Shown: piece after piece, positions 42,652 through 51,756 of the stretch | How positions within the stretch are numbered: the stretch's first letter is position 1 | Layout of the letters: each line of letters opens with the position of its first letter | Assembly: GCA_964561475.1 (NCBI GenBank) | Contig: CAZLPU010000015.1 | Span: forward strand, 8,899 to 72,898 | Reading direction: 5' to 3' | Origin: CAYUYV01 sp964561475 | Lineage (GTDB): Bacteria; Pseudomonadota; Alphaproteobacteria; JAJFIK01 | DNA: 64,000 nt | The notes under the pieces: model-generated | Told to the model about the DNA's origin: nothing | What the model saw: the letters and a program-made list of their open reading frames with translations, nothing else | Database searches by the model: none | Translations under genes and position numbers: made by a program

Positions 42652-44931
42652 ATGAGATTTCTCGCAGCATGTTGGCTTGCGGTCGTCCTGGTTTGGTCGG
42701 CGGCAACTTCGACCGTGTCGGCCGCGCCGCTGACCTGGCCTCGGACCGTCGATGGAGAGACCGGCGCCCGGATTGTGCTTTACCAGCCGCAGGTTGATGG
42801 CTGGGACAGTTTTGTCACCTTGAGATTCCGGCTTGCGGCGGAGCTTTTCCTTCCCGGTAACGACCAGCCCATTCCCGCAGCGCTCCAGATGCAGGCGGCA
42901 ACAACCACCAATCTCGGGGCGCGCACTGTGACCGCGTCCGACCTCAAGATTGTGGACGTGAACATCAACTCCGCCGATGAGACCATCGAAACGCGTCTGC
43001 GCGGGCTCATCAATGCCTATGTCTCGGGCATGACCCAGACCTTGTCCCTGGACACGGTGCTCGCCCATTTCGAGCAGGGGGCGGAACGTCCGGGTCCAGA
43101 AGCCCAAACCGTCCCGGTGGAGAAAATTGAGCGTCCGAAAGAGCTGGCCGGAACGCCGCCCAAGATACTGGTGAACTTCACACCGTCCGTTCTGGTCCTG
43201 TTTGATGGCGAACCGATTTTCGCTGAAATCGAAAAGGCCGGTCTGGAGTTTGCCGTCAACACCAACTGGGACCTGTTCCACGATCCTGAAAAGTCGACCT
43301 ACTATCTGCTCCACGAAGAGGCGTGGTTGAAGGCCTCCGACGTCAACGGTCCCTGGGCGCCGGCGGGCAGGCTGCCGAAAGCCTTCTCGAAACTCCCCGA
43401 GACCGAGAGTTTCAATGCCGTGAGCGAACATGTGCCCGGCGAGAAGATCAAAGAGAAGGACGTCCCCAAAGTCTTCGTCAGCATGGAGCCGGCGGAGTTG
43501 ATCCTGATTGATGGCCGTCCCGTTGAGGAGCCGATCCCCGGCACCGGCCTGGTTCTGATCAGCAATACCGAAAGTGATCTGTTCCGCAAAACCGCGAGCG
43601 GTGACTACTATTATCTGGTCTCGGGCCGGTGGTTCCGCACATCCAGTCTGAACGGTGAATGGTCGTCCGTGGGTGATGATCTGCCCGAGGACTTTGCCAA
43701 GATCCCTGCTGGCCACACCGCCGCCAGTGTCCGGGTGTCCGTCGCCGGTACTCCGGAAGCGGAAGAAGCGGTCCTGCTCGCGAACATTCCCCAAAAGGCC
43801 GAGGTCAACCGCGCCGACGCGACTGTGACCGTGACCTATAATGGGGAGCCTGAGTTCCGCAAGGTGACCGGCACCAATGTCTACTACGCGGCGAACACCA
43901 CCTTCGACGTCTTCCGGGTGGATTCCCGTTACTACGTCTGCTTCCAGGGCGTGTGGTTCGAGGCGGGCTCGGCCCAGGGACCTTGGGTTGTCAGTGTCAG
44001 TGTTCCGTCTGCGATCTACACGATCCCGCCGTCCAGCCCGAAATATCACGTGACCTATGTGTACGTGTATGACTCAACGCCCGATACGGTCGTGGTGGGC
44101 TACACCAGCGGCTATTCCGGCGTTTATGTCTCCAACGGCGTCGTGGTCTACGGCACCGGGTACTACTACTCTCCTTACGTCTACTATCCGGCCTATGGCT
44201 ATCCCGTCTATTACGCCTACCCCTACAGTTATGGTGTTGCCGCCTACTACAATCCCTATACGGGCGGCTACGGACGGGGCTCCGCCGTGTACGGTCCTTA
44301 CGGCGGTGCCGGTTGGGGTGCAGCCTACAATCCGAACACGGGCACCTACGCCCGGGGCGTGTCTGCCTGGGGTCCCTATGAATCCGGTTTTGCGGGCCAG
44401 GCCTACAATCCGTGGACGGATACCTATGGCGCCACTTATCAGCGCTCCAATCCCTACGCGAGTTGGGGGGAGACCGTGGTGAGCCGCGGCGATGAGTGGG
44501 TGCATACCGGCCATTACTCAGACTCAAGAGGGACCGTTGCCGGAGCTGAAACCTCCCAGGGCGGCAAGGTCGCCGGTGTGCAGACCGATCAGGGTACGGC
44601 CTATGCCGGCAAGGACGCCGACAACAACCTCTACGCAGGCAAGGACGGCAACGTCTACCGGCGCAGCGAAGAGGGCTGGTCCAGCTATGACGACGGCGAC
44701 TGGCAGACCGTGGAGCGTCCTGACACCACAAGCGATGCCTTCCAGGAACGACAGACCCAGGCTCAGCAGTCCTGGTCCGAGCGGTCCGGCGGGACGTTCC
44801 AGGGCCTGGAGAGCGACCGTCTGGCCCGCGACAGCGCCTCCAAACGCTCAGCCAACTTCGAATCCTGGCGCGGCAGCCGCTCCAGATCTTCCGGAGGCCG
44901 ATCCCGATCCGGAGGCCGCATCCGCCGGTAA
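42652..44931 (+). CDS. Large secreted protein with three internal repeats and a Tyr/Gly-rich region
   Basis: A 759-aa exported protein. A signal peptide (LAACWLAVVLVWSAATSTVSA) precedes an N-terminal domain (~25-150). Three related ~85-residue modules follow (~170-252, 272-357, 380-465), each reading roughly a Pro-x-x-Leu strand, DGxP, TDLF, YY(Y/V)L, W(F/L), then GPW or GEW. Next comes a Tyr/Pro/Gly-rich stretch (~470-560, GYYYSPYVYYPAYGYP), a Gly/Tyr repeat region and an Arg/Ser-rich end (SRSGGRIRR). Perhaps a surface or matrix protein; family not recognised. ATG 42652 has GAAGGAATGGGGG upstream. Confidence 0.82.
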   Translation: MRFLAACWLAVVLVWSAATSTVSAAPLTWPRTVDGETGARIVLYQPQVDGWDSFVTLRFRLAAELFLPGNDQPIPAALQMQAATTTNLGARTVTASDLKIVDVNINSADETIETRLRGLINAYVSGMTQTLSLDTVLAHFEQGAERPGPEAQTVPVEKIERPKELAGTPPKILVNFTPSVLVLFDGEPIFAEIEKAGLEFAVNTNWDLFHDPEKSTYYLLHEEAWLKASDVNGPWAPAGRLPKAFSKLPETESFNAVSEHVPGEKIKEKDVPKVFVSMEPAELILIDGRPVEEPIPGTGLVLISNTESDLFRKTASGDYYYLVSGRWFRTSSLNGEWSSVGDDLPEDFAKIPAGHTAASVRVSVAGTPEAEEAVLLANIPQKAEVNRADATVTVTYNGEPEFRKVTGTNVYYAANTTFDVFRVDSRYYVCFQGVWFEAGSAQGPWVVSVSVPSAIYTIPPSSPKYHVTYVYVYDSTPDTVVVGYTSGYSGVYVSNGVVVYGTGYYYSPYVYYPAYGYPVYYAYPYSYGVAAYYNPYTGGYGRGSAVYGPYGGAGWGAAYNPNTGTYARGVSAWGPYESGFAGQAYNPWTDTYGATYQRSNPYASWGETVVSRGDEWVHTGHYSDSRGTVAGAETSQGGKVAGVQTDQGTAYAGKDADNNLYAGKDGNVYRRSEEGWSSYDDGDWQTVERPDTTSDAFQERQTQAQQSWSERSGGTFQGLESDRLARDSASKRSANFESWRGSRSRSSGGRSRSGGRIRR

Positions 44932-45258
44932 GGTTGGTCGCGCCAAACAATCGGTATGGTAGGAATATCGGTGAAAATAGCAATCAGGCCGGGATGGAAA
45001 CATCCCGGCCTTTTCTAATGTAAGAGAAACAATTTTCAAAAATTTAAGAATGCACACAATCGGTCAGTGTTTATGAAACATTTGATGCTCAAATTGGGTA
45101 TGGCACATTGCGAAAACAAAGGTATAAATTTCTTCAACAAAAGTATCGTCATCCGAATTTAACTTTAAAGAGTATTGTAAATTTGCTGTAAGCAATATGT
45201 ACTGCCTCCTTACTTCTAAGGGCATTGCAGTGGTTATCGGGAGAAGGCTGTATTACTT
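44932..45258. other. AT-rich spacer, 327 bases
   Basis: After the terminator at 44987 the composition changes sharply to AT-rich and stays so to about 46068. No gene is seen in this part. Confidence 0.6.
44987..45014 (+). terminator. Rho-independent terminator of the secreted-protein gene
   Basis: A perfect 10-bp stem GGCCGGGATG / CATCCCGGCC with a GAAA loop followed by TTTT. Confidence 0.93.
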
Positions 45259-45963
45259 TTAAATAGCCCTCGATTTGGACCCAAAGGCATCGTCTGCTAA
45301 TTTGGATATCCAATTGCTCCCGTATTTATCTTTATAATCTTTGAATATGCCTATATCTACTCTCACTCCAACTTGGGTGAGAATTCCTACATTGCCTGGA
45401 TAGATAATTTTCCCTTTGTATCGGTCTAATTGATGACTACCAGCATCTTTATAGAAGGATCCAAAAGCAACGCCCTTGTGAGCAATTTCACCTGGTATTT
45501 GAACCCAAAATTGATTGTAATATGCTCCGTCTGACTCCCTAAATAGAGTGCTGAATGATTGTGTATCTACGCTCATGTCATCACTATGCTCGGGCAAGGG
45601 TCTTGTAGCTAAAACTTCAAGTCTTAAATCTGCATTGAATCGAAACTCAACAAGAGCATCGGGTAATGCTTTTCTCGGATCAGTTGACACCTCTGCATCA
45701 TGAACCGCAAATGGCAGAGTGCGAAGTATCCAAAACCCCTCTGGTGTCTTGGCTTCGAGTAACCAACGTCTGAATGGTGAAATGTTTAGAAAAGCGCCCC
45801 AGCCATAGTTCGAAAACCAACCTAAAAAAAGTACAAGAAAAAATACTCCAAATATTACAATGACGGTTGGTAGATCATTGGTTTTGAATGTAGAGTAAAG
45901 TGCAAATGCGACTGCAGGAACTGAAGCTACGATCCAGTTTTTTATTTTAATTGCACTTTCCAT
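45259..45963 (-). CDS. AT-rich orphan: two-TM protein with beta-rich C-terminal domain
   Basis: A 234-aa protein. Two N-terminal membrane helices (~10-26, 31-50) are followed by a predicted beta-rich domain (~70-205: EGFWILRTLPF, ALVEFRFNADLRLEVLATR, YYNQFWVQIPGE, YKGKIIYPGNVGILTQVGVR). AGGGAAGAG precedes the ATG. Base composition is far more AT-rich than any neighbour, indicating recent transfer. The architecture resembles two-TM beta-barrel defence effectors such as Cap15, but no cyclase is adjacent, so that is only a hypothesis. Confidence 0.7.
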   Translation of the reverse strand: MESAIKIKNWIVASVPAVAFALYSTFKTNDLPTVIVIFGVFFLVLFLGWFSNYGWGAFLNISPFRRWLLEAKTPEGFWILRTLPFAVHDAEVSTDPRKALPDALVEFRFNADLRLEVLATRPLPEHSDDMSVDTQSFSTLFRESDGAYYNQFWVQIPGEIAHKGVAFGSFYKDAGSHQLDRYKGKIIYPGNVGILTQVGVRVDIGIFKDYKDKYGSNWISKLADDAFGSKSRAI

Positions 45964-46068
45964 TTATTCTCTTCCCTACGCCAGATAAGTGATAGCAGTT
46001 GGCCATTTGGGTGAAGAACTTTTATCAAATTCCAGTGCTCTGCCTTCAAGTGGCGGCACTCTTTATCC

Positions 46069-46752
46069 TCACAAATGGGCGCGGAAGTGGTCGAGGGTGC
46101 GTTCGCGGGCGAGGCGGGCGCAGCTTTCGGAGTAGTCGGCACGGCGGTCGGAGTTGAAGCCGTGGCCGGCGGGGTAGACATGGACAGGGACCTGGGGGTG
46201 GCGGGCCTGGATCTTGGCCACATCGTCCATGGGGATGGTGGGGTCGGTCTCACCGAAATGGAGGATGGTGGGGCAGTGGGGCACCTCGTCGATGAAGTCG
46301 ACGATGAGGCGGCCGTAATAGCCGGAAGCAGCCGCGATGCCCGGTACCCGGCAGGCGGCGACCCAGCTCACGCTGCCGCCGAAACAATAGCCGGTGATGA
46401 ACACCGGGCCCCGCTCCTCGAGAATGGCGACGCTGGCGGCCACATCCATGGCCACGTGGTCCCAATCGGCCCGACCGGCAAGGGTGCGGGCCCTGGCGAT
46501 CTCTTCGGGCTCATAGCCCACGGCGAAATCCGGCTCCATGCGGTCGAACAGGGCAGGGGAGAGGACCTCGAAGCCCTCGGATGCATAAAGATCGCACTGT
46601 TCCTTGATGTGATCCGTCACGCCGAAGATTTCCTGGATCAGCACAAGGCCGCCCTGGCGCTCCACGCCGAACACTTCAGGACGCACGTGATAATGACCAA
46701 TCCGCACACCGTCGGCGGCGGTCTGGTGATGCATCAGACCTCTGACTGCCAT
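46069..46752 (-). CDS. Dienelactone hydrolase family protein
   Basis: A 227-aa alpha/beta hydrolase. The nucleophile is Cys in GYCFGG, the residue that distinguishes dienelactone hydrolases from serine esterases. IQEIFG carries the conserved Glu, and Asp (GETDPTI) and His (AGHGF) complete the triad. ATG 46752 has GGAGGGGAA upstream; the longer frame to 46869 is unlikely. The true substrate may not be dienelactone, since no aromatic-degradation genes are near. Its 3' end is the border of the AT-rich island. Confidence 0.9.
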   Translation of the reverse strand: MAVRGLMHHQTAADGVRIGHYHVRPEVFGVERQGGLVLIQEIFGVTDHIKEQCDLYASEGFEVLSPALFDRMEPDFAVGYEPEEIARARTLAGRADWDHVAMDVAASVAILEERGPVFITGYCFGGSVSWVAACRVPGIAAASGYYGRLIVDFIDEVPHCPTILHFGETDPTIPMDDVAKIQARHPQVPVHVYPAGHGFNSDRRADYSESCARLARERTLDHFRAHL

Positions 46753-46911
46753 GGGTTCCCCTCCACAACGACATTTCCCCATAAAGTAGGCCGTTTCGCA
46801 GGCGTATTCAATGGAGCGGTGCAGGGATCCACACCCTTGTGAATGGGCCGGACTGGCCTGGCCGTCCAAGGGGAAAGGCGGAGACCGGAGGGCCTTCCGG
46901 CCAGAAACCCG

Positions 46912-48009
46912 TCAGGCATTGAAGCGGAACAGCAGCACATCGCCGTCCTGGACCACATATTCCTTGCCCTCCAGGCGCATCTTGCCCGCTTCCTTGGAGG
47001 GGCCCTCTCCGCCCAGGGCCACATAATCCGCCTGGGCGATGGTCTCCGCCCGGATGAACCCCTTTTCGAAATCCGTATGGATCACGCCGGCGGCTCCGGG
47101 GGCCTTGGTTCCCCGGCGGATGGTCCAGGCCCGGGATTCCTTAGGCCCGGCGGTGAAATAGGTGATCAGGTCCAAAAGCGCGTAGCCCGCCCGGATCAGC
47201 CGGTTCAGCCCCGGTTCCTCAAGACCCAGTTCCTGGAGATAATCCGTGCGTTCCTCCGCCTCGAGTTGGGAGAGTTCCGCTTCGATCCGGGCGGAAATCA
47301 CCACGCATTGCGCACCTTCCGCCTTGGCCCGCTCCTCCACCTTGCGGGAATAGTCATTACCCGTTGCAGCGGAGGCCTCCTCCACATTGGCCACATAGAG
47401 CACGGGCTTGGAGGTGAGCAGATTGAGGCTTTTCCAGGCTTTCATGTCCTCGTCGGCCACCGCGACGGTGCGGGCGGGCTTGCCTTCCCGCAAGGGCGCC
47501 AGGGCCTGGTCGATCAAGGCGAGGGTGGCCTTCGCTTCCTTGTCCTGGCCCTTGGCCTTTTTCTCCAGGGCGGGAATGCGCTTTTCCAGGCTCTCCAGGT
47601 CCGCCAGCATCAGTTCCGTCTCGACCGTATCCGCATCCGCCATGGGATCGACCCGGCCCTCCACATGGGTGACGTCCCCGTCCTCAAAACAGCGCAGCAC
47701 GTAGGCTATCGCGTCCACTTCCCGGATGTTGGCCAGGAACTGGTTGCCCAGCCCTTCCCCCTGGGAGGCGCCTTTCACCAGGCCCGCAATGTCCACGAAT
47801 GTAAGCCGTGCGGGAACGATATTGGCGGATTTGGCAATGCCCGCGATGCTGTCGAGCCTGGGGTCCGGCACCGCCACTTCCCCCACATTGGGCTCGATGG
47901 TGCAGAAGGGATAGTTTTCCGCCTGGGCCGCCGCTGTCTGGGTCAGGGCGTTGAACAGGGTGGACTTGCCCACATTGGGCAGCCCGACAATGCCGCATTT
48001 GAAGCCCAT
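46912..48009 (-). CDS. ychF: Ribosome-binding ATPase YchF
   Basis: A 365-aa Obg-family protein that binds ATP. G1 is GLPNVGKST and switch regions include VGEVAVPDPRLD and FVDIAGLVKGAS. NVEE (YVANVEEAS) replaces NKxD, as expected of YchF. A coiled-coil and the C-terminal TGS domain (REDGDVLLFRFNA-like end) follow. It lies 35 bases after pth, a conserved pairing. Confidence 0.95.
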   Translation of the reverse strand: MGFKCGIVGLPNVGKSTLFNALTQTAAAQAENYPFCTIEPNVGEVAVPDPRLDSIAGIAKSANIVPARLTFVDIAGLVKGASQGEGLGNQFLANIREVDAIAYVLRCFEDGDVTHVEGRVDPMADADTVETELMLADLESLEKRIPALEKKAKGQDKEAKATLALIDQALAPLREGKPARTVAVADEDMKAWKSLNLLTSKPVLYVANVEEASAATGNDYSRKVEERAKAEGAQCVVISARIEAELSQLEAEERTDYLQELGLEEPGLNRLIRAGYALLDLITYFTAGPKESRAWTIRRGTKAPGAAGVIHTDFEKGFIRAETIAQADYVALGGEGPSKEAGKMRLEGKEYVVQDGDVLLFRFNA

Positions 48010-48044
48010 GAGTCTCTCGTCCCTCTCTTCACCCGGCCGCCTTT

Positions 48045-48764
48045 TCAGGAGGCGTCGTCTGGTTTGCCTGCCTGAGATTTGCCCGCCTGGGATTTGCCCG
48101 CCATGGCCTTGTCTGATGGGGCCTTGTCCGACGGGGCCTTACCTGCCGGTTCCTTCGCGGTGGATGCTTTTGTCGACGGGGGCGGAGCAAGGCGCGCGAC
48201 TTCCGTGGTGAAGCCCGCCGTGTCGCCGCCTGCGAGCCGGTCCGCCGAGCGGGCCATGGCCTCCAGCAGGTCCCGGACCCAGCCCTCCCGCTCCGCCTTG
48301 GCGAAATCACCCAGCACATGGCCGGAAACCCGGTCCTTGTGGCCGGGATGACCAATGCCGATCCGCACCCGCCAATAGTCATTGTCCAGATGAGCGGTGA
48401 TGGAGCGCAGACCGTTATGGCCCGCATTGCCGCCGCCCTGTTTGATCCGGATCCGTCCTGCCTCCAGGTCCAGTTCGTCGTGGAACACGAAGATCCGGTC
48501 CAGATCCAGCCGGTAGAAACGCGCGGCCTCGCCGACCGCCCGCCCGCTTTCATTCATGTAGGTGGTGGGCTTGAGCAGGAGCACTTTTTCCTGGCCGCCG
48601 CCGGGTACGGTCAGCGCACCTTCCGCGCACTCCCCCCGGAACCGGGACCGGAAAGGGCCGATCCCATGCTCCGCGGCAATCGCGTCGATGGCCATGAACC
48701 CCACATTGTGCCGGTGGCCTGCATACCGCGCGCCCGGATTGCCCAGGCCGGCAAACAGCAACAT
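48045..48764 (-). CDS. pth: Peptidyl-tRNA hydrolase with repetitive C-terminal tail
   Basis: A 239-aa enzyme releasing peptides from peptidyl-tRNA. It opens LLFAGLGNPGARY, with the catalytic His in HRHNVGF. KPTTYMNESG, FVFHDELDL, GGGNAGHNG and RIGIGHPGHKD are intact. The last ~40 residues are Lys/Ala/Ser repeats (APSDK, KSQAG) encoded by 15-bp tandem units, beyond the normal family end. Met 48764 matches family starts. Confidence 0.95.
   Translation of the reverse strand: MLLFAGLGNPGARYAGHRHNVGFMAIDAIAAEHGIGPFRSRFRGECAEGALTVPGGGQEKVLLLKPTTYMNESGRAVGEAARFYRLDLDRIFVFHDELDLEAGRIRIKQGGGNAGHNGLRSITAHLDNDYWRVRIGIGHPGHKDRVSGHVLGDFAKAEREGWVRDLLEAMARSADRLAGGDTAGFTTEVARLAPPPSTKASTAKEPAGKAPSDKAPSDKAMAGKSQAGKSQAGKPDDAS
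48071..48136. repeat. Two adjacent 15-bp tandem duplications in pth tail
   Basis: CCTGAGATTTGCCCG with a near copy (48071-48100), then CCTTGTCTGATGGGG with a near copy (48107-48136). Both are in frame in pth. Confidence 0.88.
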
Positions 48765-49003
48765 GGCGGTATCCCCCGTCCAGGCAGTGTCTTTCCAAGG
48801 CCAGTGAAGCGGCTTTGACCCTTGAGCCCCACTGTGCGGCACGCTCATCATGCAAGCGTCAGAGCCAAAAGCTCCACGAGACCCAATACTTTACTCGTGG
48901 TTTTTATGACCAAGACATTTGAAAATGCCAAACATCTGCGAACAAGACATTTGCGAAAAGACGAGCCGCAAATGGGAGGCAATTGTCTCGGCCGAACCAC
49001 GAC

Positions 49004-49038
49004 GTTCAGCCGACGCCGGTGTGCAGCGTCGGCTGAAC
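49004..49038 (-). terminator. Strong hairpin after rplY
   Basis: A perfect 13-bp stem GTTCAGCCGACGC / GCGTCGGCTGAAC with a nine-base loop just past the rplY stop. No T tract, so it may act as an mRNA 3' stabiliser or a Rho-assisted terminator. Confidence 0.65.
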
Positions 49039-49043
49039 ACCAA

Positions 49044-49664
49044 TTACCCTTCGGCCTCTCCGCCGCCTTCACCCTCTTCGCCATCCTCAGCACCGCCGGA
49101 GGGCGCCGCGATGGTTGCCACGGTGAAGTCCCGGTCCGTGATCGCCGGGGTCACCCCTTCGGGCAGGGTGATGGCCGAGATGTGGAGGGAATCGTTGAAG
49201 TCCAGACCGGACAGATCCGCCACCAGCTCGTTCGGAATGGCATCTGCCGGGGCCACCACTTCCACTTCGTGGCGCACCACGTTGAGCACGCCGCCACGCT
49301 TGAGGCCGGGGCTCTTTTCTTCGTTCGTGAACTGAACCTGCACCGCCACGGTGACCGTGGCGTCCATGTCGACCCGGAAAAAGTCCAGGTGCAAAGGCAT
49401 ATCGGTCACCGGATGGAATTGGATATCCTTGGTGATTGCCCGTTCCTTGACCTTGTCGCCGATGCTGATCTCGAACACGCTCGACATAAACTTGCCCTGG
49501 TTGAACGCCCGCTGAAGCTGGGGCATGTCAATGGCAAGCATGCGCGGTTCCTCACCGCCGCCATAGACCACACCGGGGACCAGTCCTTCGCGCCGCACCG
49601 CCCGGGAGGCCCCCTTACCTGCCCGCTCGCGAGGCTCGGCGCGCAACGTCCGCACGTCACTCAT
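49044..49664 (-). CDS. rplY: 50S ribosomal protein L25 / Ctc
   Basis: A 206-aa L25 of the long Ctc type, binding 5S rRNA. N-terminal RERAGKGASRAVRREGLVPG and VYGGGEEP are diagnostic. A beta-barrel and a second domain (VEVVAPADAIPNELVADLSG) follow. The tail is acidic (EDGEEGEGGGEAEG). Upstream of pth and ychF, the common order. Confidence 0.95.
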   Translation of the reverse strand: MSDVRTLRAEPRERAGKGASRAVRREGLVPGVVYGGGEEPRMLAIDMPQLQRAFNQGKFMSSVFEISIGDKVKERAITKDIQFHPVTDMPLHLDFFRVDMDATVTVAVQVQFTNEEKSPGLKRGGVLNVVRHEVEVVAPADAIPNELVADLSGLDFNDSLHISAITLPEGVTPAITDRDFTVATIAAPSGGAEDGEEGEGGGEAEG

Positions 49665-49842
49665 GCCTCAATCTCCTTTTCTCTGGCAAAACCCCCGCGT
49701 CCTCCAAGGGTGTACGGCGGGGAAGCGCGGGATATACCGGAAGGAAGGGGAGATGGCAATTGGGGGATGGCAAAACGGAAGAGGGCCGGGACCAGCGGTC
49801 CGGCCGGCTCCTCTTTGAATTGGATCGGGGGGCTGTTGCCCC

Positions 49843-50706
49843 TCACCCTTTCCTGCGCAGGCGGTTCAGGGTCTCTTTCGGGCGCAGGAGGGCGGGGGGA
49901 ATGAAGGAGCGCAGCAGGGCCTTGGTGCGGGTGGAGCCGTTGCCGGGCAGGAACCGGATATAGGTGGCTTTACGCACTTCGTCCGGGTCGGCGCTCCAGT
50001 AATAGACCGAAATCGACCGGCGGGACCGGTTCGCGGGGCACTGGAGCGGGTCCGGGAAGCCGTGAAGCGTGTGCTCCGTGGTCGGAAACAAGACCGCCCG
50101 GTTGAAGACCGGCTCCACATCCACATCGGCGTGCGCGCCCTCTGGGTCCTGCAAGGTGAGAGCGCCCTTCCAGTCCTTTTCCCAGTTCTTGTTCAGGTAA
50201 ATGATCAGGTTGAGGCGCCGGATCATCGGCAGGGTCGGGTGCCCGGTCCAGTCCGCATGGATGTTGAGCCAGCCGCCCCGGTGGGATTCATGAAGACCCG
50301 CGCCGTGGAACAGGGGATCCCAGACCAGGCCCTTGATGCCGGTGATCTCTTCGATCCGTGCCAGGAAGGGAGCGGAATTGAGCTGGAGCAGCAGGAGTTG
50401 TGTCATGGGGCCGAGATCCATCAGCCCCCGTGAGGTCTGCTTGATCTCGTTTTCATTGTCCCAGGTGATCCAGTCCCGGTTGCCCGCCTCGGGAAACTCC
50501 GCATCCACCTGATCCAGGATCTCCGCATCGAAAAACCCATCGAGGGTCAGATGGGGAAAGGGTTTGGCGGCCTCGAAGGTCTGTCTCAGGGTGTCCATTT
50601 CCCGGTCGAGCCGCTCAAGGGGCAGCATGCGCAAGGCGACCTCTTCCACGGGATTGGCCGAAACAGGCTTGGTGGAGGAATGGGGGACGGCTGGTTGAGT
50701 GGTCAT
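49843..50706 (-). CDS. 2-oxoglutarate/Fe(II)-dependent oxygenase
   Basis: A 287-aa protein with the double-stranded beta-helix iron site: His-x-Asp in NIHADWTGHP and a distal His in EHTLHGFPDP, with an Arg in RSRRSISVYYW to hold 2-oxoglutarate. It resembles the prolyl-4-hydroxylase-like oxygenases often found with polysaccharide genes, though none are here. Substrate unknown. Confidence 0.85.
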   Translation of the reverse strand: MTTQPAVPHSSTKPVSANPVEEVALRMLPLERLDREMDTLRQTFEAAKPFPHLTLDGFFDAEILDQVDAEFPEAGNRDWITWDNENEIKQTSRGLMDLGPMTQLLLLQLNSAPFLARIEEITGIKGLVWDPLFHGAGLHESHRGGWLNIHADWTGHPTLPMIRRLNLIIYLNKNWEKDWKGALTLQDPEGAHADVDVEPVFNRAVLFPTTEHTLHGFPDPLQCPANRSRRSISVYYWSADPDEVRKATYIRFLPGNGSTRTKALLRSFIPPALLRPKETLNRLRRKG

Positions 50707-51183
50707 GGCATTAATCCCAGCTCAAATGCTGTGAAAGCAGGACAAGCCCGGTGGCCTTCGGTTGGGGTCTTTGCGTTCGTGAGGCCATGGGGCGACAAAC
50801 AGAGTGTGCGGTCGGCGCGGTGCACGCTGGTGCCCTGCGTCATCAATCAGTAAACATACGGCAGTTTCGACCGGTCAAATCTTAATTGCTTGAGAGATAT
50901 GGCGCGATCATGGCCCGGTGTGCGCCGCGTGGTTGCAGCGAAAAGGCGTGTCCCAAGGGAACAACCGGCATGGGCGGCCCCGGCGCTGGAGGGTTCCCTT
51001 CCGGCGGCAAATCCGTTTTCAAAATCATTTGCGCCGGGATCTCCAGAACCGGCCGAAAACCGATGACGGGTGGGGTTGTGCCTTTGAGCGCGACTGCTAG
51101 CGTGGGGCCGCCCGTGGCGACACGGGCCGGGCGCTCCTTGTGCGCTGTCTTTCATTCATGACGAGGGGAACGGGTCGATCACC
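50707..51183. other. Divergent spacer, 477 bases, no gene seen
   Basis: Between the oxygenase and the OmpA-like gene. No coding, RNA or clear hairpin element was recognised. Confidence 0.55.
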
Positions 51184-51690
51184 ATGAAACTTTTTCAAAC
51201 AGTATTGGGAACGCTTTTGCTTGCCGTCAGTCTTTGTCCGGTTGTTCTGCCGGTGGAGGCCACGGCCCAGGATTTGATCCGCCGGGATACGATCCGGGAA
51301 TCCCTCCGCACACCCCGAAGCGGTGAAGCGGGACGGCTGGAACTGGCGCTGACCTTCGCGACCGGCAGTGCGGACCTGTCCCCGGCCGCCCGGCGCCAGC
51401 TCATCGAAGTTGCGGATGCCATGACCACGCCGCCCCTGGACAGGGCGCGCTTCGCGGTCCATGGCCACACGGACGCGAGCGGCAGTGCTGCGGCCAATCT
51501 GCGTCTGTCGGAACGGCGTGCGCGATCGGTGGTGGATTTCCTGGTCTCCCGGGGCGTCGACCGGAGCCGGCTGCAGTCCCGGGGCTTTGGTGAATCCCAG
51601 TTGAAAGACCCGAGCCGCCCCAACAGCCGGGTGAACCGCCGGGTGGAGATCATCAATCTGGCCGGAGCGACCCTGCGGGTGCCCCGCTAA
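51184..51690 (+). CDS. OmpA-family peptidoglycan-binding protein
   Basis: A 168-aa exported protein. A signal peptide (TVLGTLLLAVSLCPVVLP, ends ATAQ) precedes an OmpA C-terminal domain (LTFATGSADLSPAARRQL, then VHGHTDASG, LSERRARSVVDFL and NRRVEI). The Asp and Arg that hold diaminopimelate (HTDASG and NRRVE) are present. Periplasmic, single gene, terminator downstream. Confidence 0.92.
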   Translation: MKLFQTVLGTLLLAVSLCPVVLPVEATAQDLIRRDTIRESLRTPRSGEAGRLELALTFATGSADLSPAARRQLIEVADAMTTPPLDRARFAVHGHTDASGSAAANLRLSERRARSVVDFLVSRGVDRSRLQSRGFGESQLKDPSRPNSRVNRRVEIINLAGATLRVPR

Positions 51691-51703
51691 AGCCCGTTCG
51701 GGG

Positions 51704-51732
51704 CGGAGGTCCGATGCACCGGACCTCCGTTT
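51704..51732 (+). terminator. Shared terminator of OmpA-like gene and prs
   Basis: CGGAGGTCCG / CGGACCTCCG, a 10-bp stem with a six-base loop followed by TTT, located between two convergent genes. Confidence 0.8.
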
Positions 51733-51756
51733 CGGGACAAATCCACCGATGGCGGA

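Noticed and set aside
45259..45963. A complete CBASS operon around the AT-rich gene
   Set aside because: No nucleotidyltransferase, Cap2/Cap3 or other CBASS component lies next to it; only the effector-like layout supports the idea.
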